Source: Tetrahymena thermophila SB210
Taxonomy: Eukaryota > Ciliophora > Oligohymenophorea > Hymenostomatida > Tetrahymenidae
Assembly: GCF_000189635.1 (NCBI RefSeq)
Contig: NW_002476413.1
Location: 310,001-374,000 of the forward strand
DNA length: 64,000 nucleotides
Direction of reading: 5' to 3'
Under the pieces are notes generated by a model that was not told the origin of the DNA, searched no databases, and saw only the letters and a list, made by a program, of their open reading frames with translations. The position numbers were made by a program, and so were the translations under genes. Positions 60,001 to 64,000 of this stretch are shown here, in pieces. Positions within the stretch are counted from its first letter, which is position 1; each line of letters begins with the position of its first letter.

Positions 60001-60433
60001 CATTTAGATTTTATGAAAAATTAAGTATGTTTGCTATTTTTAAAATAAATTTAATAGTCTCTTAGACGTTTGTCCTTAGTTTTTTTAGTCATAGAATATT
60101 AAAAATAATTTATAGCTAGAATCTTTTTCTCTAGATCTTGTGTAAAATTGTTTAAAATTAACTAAAATTTACATCTTTTTTTCCAAAATAGAAATTGTAA
60201 AAGCAAATAGAATTTACTTTCCAAGTTTTTTAACTCTTTTAGTAAAAACTCTGATTTGAAATAAATATCCTTAAAATTTAGGTAAATAAATAAGAAAGTA
60301 TTAACTAGAAATTAATAAATATTTTATTTTTTAATATTCAGGGATTGCAATTTTAGTAATTAAGTATTAGAAGATTGCTTTTTGTAGTTAAAAAAATACA
60401 TTCATCTTGAGAAGCTCAATATTTAAATGTAAA
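57081..60433. other. Long intergenic region with a 424-bp tandem duplication
   Basis: About 3.3 kb without a supportable gene. Contents: a GAAT microsatellite near 57366-57380, the tandem duplication at 58733-59580, and AT-rich DNA. Some stretches after 59650 hold short Leu/Asn-rich frames in the plus orientation that may belong to the same decayed sequence as 60434-60724. Confidence 0.5.
58733..59580. repeat. Two-copy direct tandem repeat, 424 bp per unit
   Basis: Unit 1 at 58733-59156, unit 2 at 59157 to about 59580. Both begin CAAAATATTTAAGGATAATT and share AATGAAGAAGATAGCCAAAT, ATTATCTAAATATTTCTACT and TTGAATCAAACATAGTAAAT. Divergence is low, with a few substitutions and one- or two-base indels. 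The next bases (ATCAAAATAATCAG) look like the start of a third unit that then breaks off. No coding capacity seen. Confidence 0.9.
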
Positions 60434-60724
60434 ATGATTCTAAATATAAATAAATATCTCATAAAATTAAATAGAATAGAAAACTAAGTTGACTATTAGG
60501 TCGTCAGAAATATTAAAAATTATATTTCATCTCAAAACCTAATCAATTTAAGTATCAAATTCCAGTCTAGAAACCATGATAATTTCTAAAACAATAAGCT
60601 ATTGACTCTAATGCCTATTTTAGAAAAATCTAAGAATTTATAGAATCTCAAAATAGAATTTAGGTTTTAATTAGAATACATTAGTTTGAAATATCATTTA
60701 TTTTAACTGTAAAAAGTTAGATGA
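60434..60724 (+). pseudogene. Leucine-rich-repeat-like frame, probably a decayed gene fragment
   Basis: A 96-residue frame in the ciliate code from ATG at 60434 to TGA at 60722. It contains two LRR-like strings, SSQNLINLSIKF and SKNLQNLKIEFRF, spaced about 40 residues apart, the pattern of the large ciliate LRR families. A second plus-strand frame begins just after the TGA (ATG at 60721 in another frame) and runs to about 60940 without further LRR signature. Lack of flanking exons, absence of a C-terminal domain and the frame break suggest a degraded paralogue, but a real short gene with unseen introns is possible. Confidence 0.3.
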
Positions 60725-62045
60725 ATTTAAGCAACGAAGCTGGCGTTTTCTTCAAGATTTTTAAGAATTCCTTAAACATACAAAAAATTCACATAAATTT
60801 GAAGTAAATAATATAAATAGATATTAAAAATTAAATTTAAATTGATAAAAAAGTAAAAACTAGATCTAAAAAGAAGGGGCAATATAAATTTTCCATAGTT
60901 TCTCCTACCTTAAAAACCTAAAATCTTTAACTTTATTAATGAAGTATTTTTATTTTTATTTAACTAATTTTAAAAATCTTTGATAAATAAAAAGTGATAA
61001 CAATATAAAAGATTCTCTTGATCATTTAAGTTATTCAGTAGCTCCGCTTTAATAACTCCAAGACTTAGATGTCAATTTATAGTATATTTTTAAATTAAAA
61101 TTTTAAGACCATTTAATTTACTTTAAATTTAGAAATTGTAATTTAGGATGCCATGAATAGAAAAATTGTGTGAGAAAAATGACACAACTCTAATAAATTT
61201 AGCTGTTTAACTTAAATATTAAGTGAGTTAATTTCAGAATTTAACCTTTATAAGACATTTTTATATTAAATCCAGAGATAATTAGGTTTTCACTCAAGAA
61301 TAAGAAAAGCTGATTGTATAATATTTGATGTATTGGCAAAATAGTAAATCATCCAAGCAAATTTTATATTTTTAATTCAAACTCAAGTAAACATTTCTCT
61401 TTAAAAAATATTATTTTATATTCTTTCTTATCAACTTAAAAAAGTTGTGAGCAAATTAAGTCAATATAATAATAAGAATTCCTTTTAAATAAAAATCACC
61501 ATACCTTGCTATTGTATATAGCTTATAGTAAATATGTTAACCCTTACATAATATTTAGTAACAAATACAGTTTGGCTGATTTATACTATTGAATTAATAA
61601 GATAAAGTTGAAATTTTTAATTTTATCTTTTATATGTTTTATGATAAATCAAATTATGTTGAATATTTTTAATTAAAAAATAATGAACAGATCAGTAAAT
61701 TTTTGATGAATAAAAGCTAATATTTATGAATAAAAATTAATTTTTTTATTTAAAGATTAAAATCAAAAAGTTTTAATTTTATTAATTACTTTAATTTAAT
61801 TGTATAACATACAAAAATAAATATTCAAATATTAATCTTAAATAGAATGTGGAAAGGGATTAAAATATGTACTTAACTTATACAAAAAATTAATTTTTTT
61901 AAATTATCAGAATTGTAATTTTTAGTAAAGTATTTGATAATAGTAAGAGTAAATAAATAAATAAGAATTATAAATATATAAACAAATGTGTTATATTTTA
62001 AAGATAATTTATTATATAAACTGTATGCGTTGTATAGAGTTTAAA
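60725..62045. other. Intergenic, AT-rich
   Basis: Mostly featureless. 60725-61150 may contain further remnants of the LRR-like sequence; nothing can be supported as a gene. 61980-62045 is the 3' flank of the minus-strand gene. Confidence 0.45.
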
Positions 62046-63021
62046 TCATTACTAAGTTTACTAAGACTAATTCATACTTGAAACGGAAGACCTAATTTTA
62101 TTTGCTATATATTATCTTAATTCTGGATTTTCTAAATATTCGTGGAGAGTTGAAAAAGCAGCTTTTAAATTAGACATAATATGTTAGTATTTTATGTGAT
62201 TTTAATAAAATTAAAAAGTTACTTCTATTCACAAGATCAACAACTTCTTTATTACCTAATGCATTCGCTAAATTTGAAGCCACTAAGTCTTTGCAAGTAT
62301 CAGAACTTCCAAAAGAAACTAGAAGATCTTAAAGCAATTTTCTAGTTTAGGGGTTTTATAGTTGTTATATTATTATCATTTTTAATTTTTGAAAAATAAA
62401 ATCATCATAAAAAACTGATGTTTTCAGAACTTGTTTTATAAGAATAGGTGTATTATTTTTAACATCTTTAATATCATAAATTCTAATTAGACCTTTAACA
62501 GTATTATGTCTTATAGAAGGCTTTTCACATAAATTAACAATCAAGCCTTAGAGATTATCTTGGATCATTGTATTTTTATAAACTTGTTACCTTATTATCA
62601 TTCCTAGCCAGCTTGTACTTTGCTAATATATTATATTGTTTTATTCTTTCATTAATTCTTATAGCTTTTGATACTCTAAGTAAGATTTATAAGAACCAAA
62701 AGATAATAATCCACTAAATATCAAAAACGTTACTCTTTTAAGCCATTTAAAAGTCCAGTTTAGTGTATTTGTGTGTTTTTGTAAGTTGTATGATGCCAAA
62801 TTTAAAATTAGCTTAAATTTATTTGGAGATTATGTTATCAAAAATAAAAATGCTGATTGTCTCTCAAAAAAGTTATATCTATTTGGATTATCAGTAGAAA
62901 TGTGCTTATGATTGACTATTCTAACAGCGTTAGTCAATAAATACTTTTAGTACTATGAATGCTCCAAATACTATCGGTTTAATGTTTGAAGAGCCTTTTT
63001 TATTACTTAACTAAAACTCAT
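62046..63021 (-). CDS. Membrane-anchored helical-repeat protein, 304 residues, function unknown
   Basis: Two exons, 63021-62223 and 62161-62046, with a 61-bp intron (GTAACT...TTTAAAAG) in phase 1; 305 codons including TGA. The N-terminal about 115 residues are basic and polar. One membrane helix lies near residues 117-133 (VTFLIFSGLLSFGSY), and a helix-rich C-terminal part resembles armadillo/HEAT-like repeats (LQGLIVNLCEKPSIRHNTVK, LLQDLLVSFGSSDTC, LVASNLANALGNKEVVDLV, STLHEYLENPELRQYIANKI). Such membrane-tethered alpha-solenoids occur in ciliate mitochondria and ER, but compartment is a guess. An internal ATG at 62568 gives a shorter frame; the longer start is preferred because its text is protein-like throughout. 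Confidence 0.7.
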
Positions 63022-64000
63022 ATTTGTATTTGTAATATTTTAATGAATGTATTTAATAATAATAAAATAGTGTAAAGAATTACAAACATACATACAAACA
63101 ACTTATATATAAATTTATAAATCAAAAATAAACCCTTCTACATTTTTCTAAAACCTTCTTCTTTAAATCTATATCATAAAATAATAGCCAATTTATTCTA
63201 TTAACTATTTATTGTTGTATGGATATTAAAATTTAATAATTTAATTTTAAAACAAATATTTGATACCAAAAACTTTAAACTATTTAAAATCTATTCATTT
63301 TTAATATATTTTCTCAAATTAAAGGATATTCAAATGAGTAATTCTACTACAATATGATTTCTCTAAATATTTCAATCATTTTTTGTACTTAATACCTTTC
63401 TTTAATGAATTAATTAGATTTTTTATTTCCATAATTACAACCTATTTAAAAATATTTATTTTGCTTTTTTAAATGATAAAATTTGCTTGATAAATAAATA
63501 GATAGATAGTTTTAGTAATATATATTATAAATATTTAATAATAAATATTATATGAAGAGATAAATTAATTAATCAATTAAAGTTGAAATGAAAAAGAAAT
63601 TTAATCTGCTAAGAACATTTTTTTGTTTTCTTAACAATACTTTTATCGTTTACCTTAATAATGAAATAACAAACTATGACTTAAAAAAATTATAATTAAG
63701 AAATATTCTTGGATATTTCTTGTAAAAAAACATAATTAATAATTCATTCCATGAAGCTTACTTGTGAAATTAATTCATAAAAGTAATTTTATTATAGAGT
63801 AATTTTGTTTAAAATTGTTTCTGCACATATTATGAATATGAAAAACTATAGGCGAGATTAAGCTCTTTATATTTTTTATAAATGTAAAAATTTGATTCAG
63901 ACTGTTTTTTCATTTATTTTAGCATTTTTAGTTTAAAATTTTTAATTAATTTTGAGATTAAATCATTATAAACTTGATGAAATTCTATTATTTTTTATAA
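63022..64000. other. Intergenic to window end, AT-rich
   Basis: Promoter side of the 63021 gene, a short TAGA run near 63500, then AT-rich DNA. No gene supported before the window edge. Confidence 0.45.

Noticed and set aside
1-64000. Reading the many in-frame TAA/TAG codons as evidence of pseudogenes
   Set aside because: They occur throughout clearly conserved enzymes (kinase, proteases, ArfGAP) at Gln positions and genes end only in TGA, so this is the ciliate code.
1-64000. Retrovirus-like, Polinton-like or other virus-derived elements
   Set aside because: No reverse transcriptase, integrase, capsid or long terminal repeat signature seen in any frame I read.

Overview
The window reads as ciliate macronuclear DNA, most likely Tetrahymena or a close oligohymenophorean relative. 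Coding regions are full of in-frame TAA and TAG, which must be glutamine, and every gene I could close ends in TGA. The DNA is extremely AT-rich. Genes carry short introns (mostly about 50-100 bp, some 190-590 bp) with GTA donors and TAG or AAG acceptors. I derived exon structures by hand from reading-frame continuity; in every multi-exon gene reported as complete the exon phases sum to a whole number of codons. The species itself is inferred.

Layout. 1-9.1 kb: the truncated end of a ciliate-type membrane protein, two identical tRNA-Lys(CUU) genes, and a 1,941-residue single-pass membrane protein with an LVIVD-type propeller and cadherin-like (He_PIG/Cadg) modules. 11.4-16.3 kb: a five-exon gene joining a B-box zinc finger to two LOTUS (OST-HTH) modules. 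18.56-19.03 kb: an island of unusual composition with strong hairpins, a candidate structured RNA. 20.5-25 kb: a Ser/Asn/Gln-rich protein and a BTB/MATH-like protein. 26.05-29.41 kb: nine identical tRNA-Arg(UCU) genes, all on the minus strand. One spacer carries a 128-bp MITE whose empty site survives in the neighbouring duplicated spacer. An upstream element sits exactly 28 bp from six of the nine tRNAs. 29.8-36.3 kb, plus strand: two uncharacterised multi-exon genes, an intronless 376-residue protein, and an ArfGAP with a long amphipathic tail. 37.5-43.8 kb: a 1,548-residue AGC kinase with ankyrin repeats and a very long Gln/Asn-rich N-terminal region. 45.7-48.9 kb: a tandem pair of four-pass, Cys-rich membrane proteins with identical exon architecture. 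50-57.1 kb: three tandem intronless papain-family (cathepsin L-like) proteases. 57-62 kb: mostly intergenic, with a 424-bp tandem duplication and a decayed LRR-like frame. 62-63 kb: a small membrane-anchored helical-repeat protein.

Functional themes. Recent local duplication is the main process here: tRNA arrays, the protease trio, the membrane-protein pair and two intergenic tandem repeats. The proteases are secretory or lysosomal/phagosomal; the ArfGAP belongs to vesicle traffic. The B-box/LOTUS protein is a plausible RNA-granule or germline RNA factor. Tetrahymena-type coding relies on AGA for arginine, so a nine-copy tRNA-Arg(UCU) array makes sense as a supply locus. No virus-like element, CRISPR array or bacterial operon was seen.
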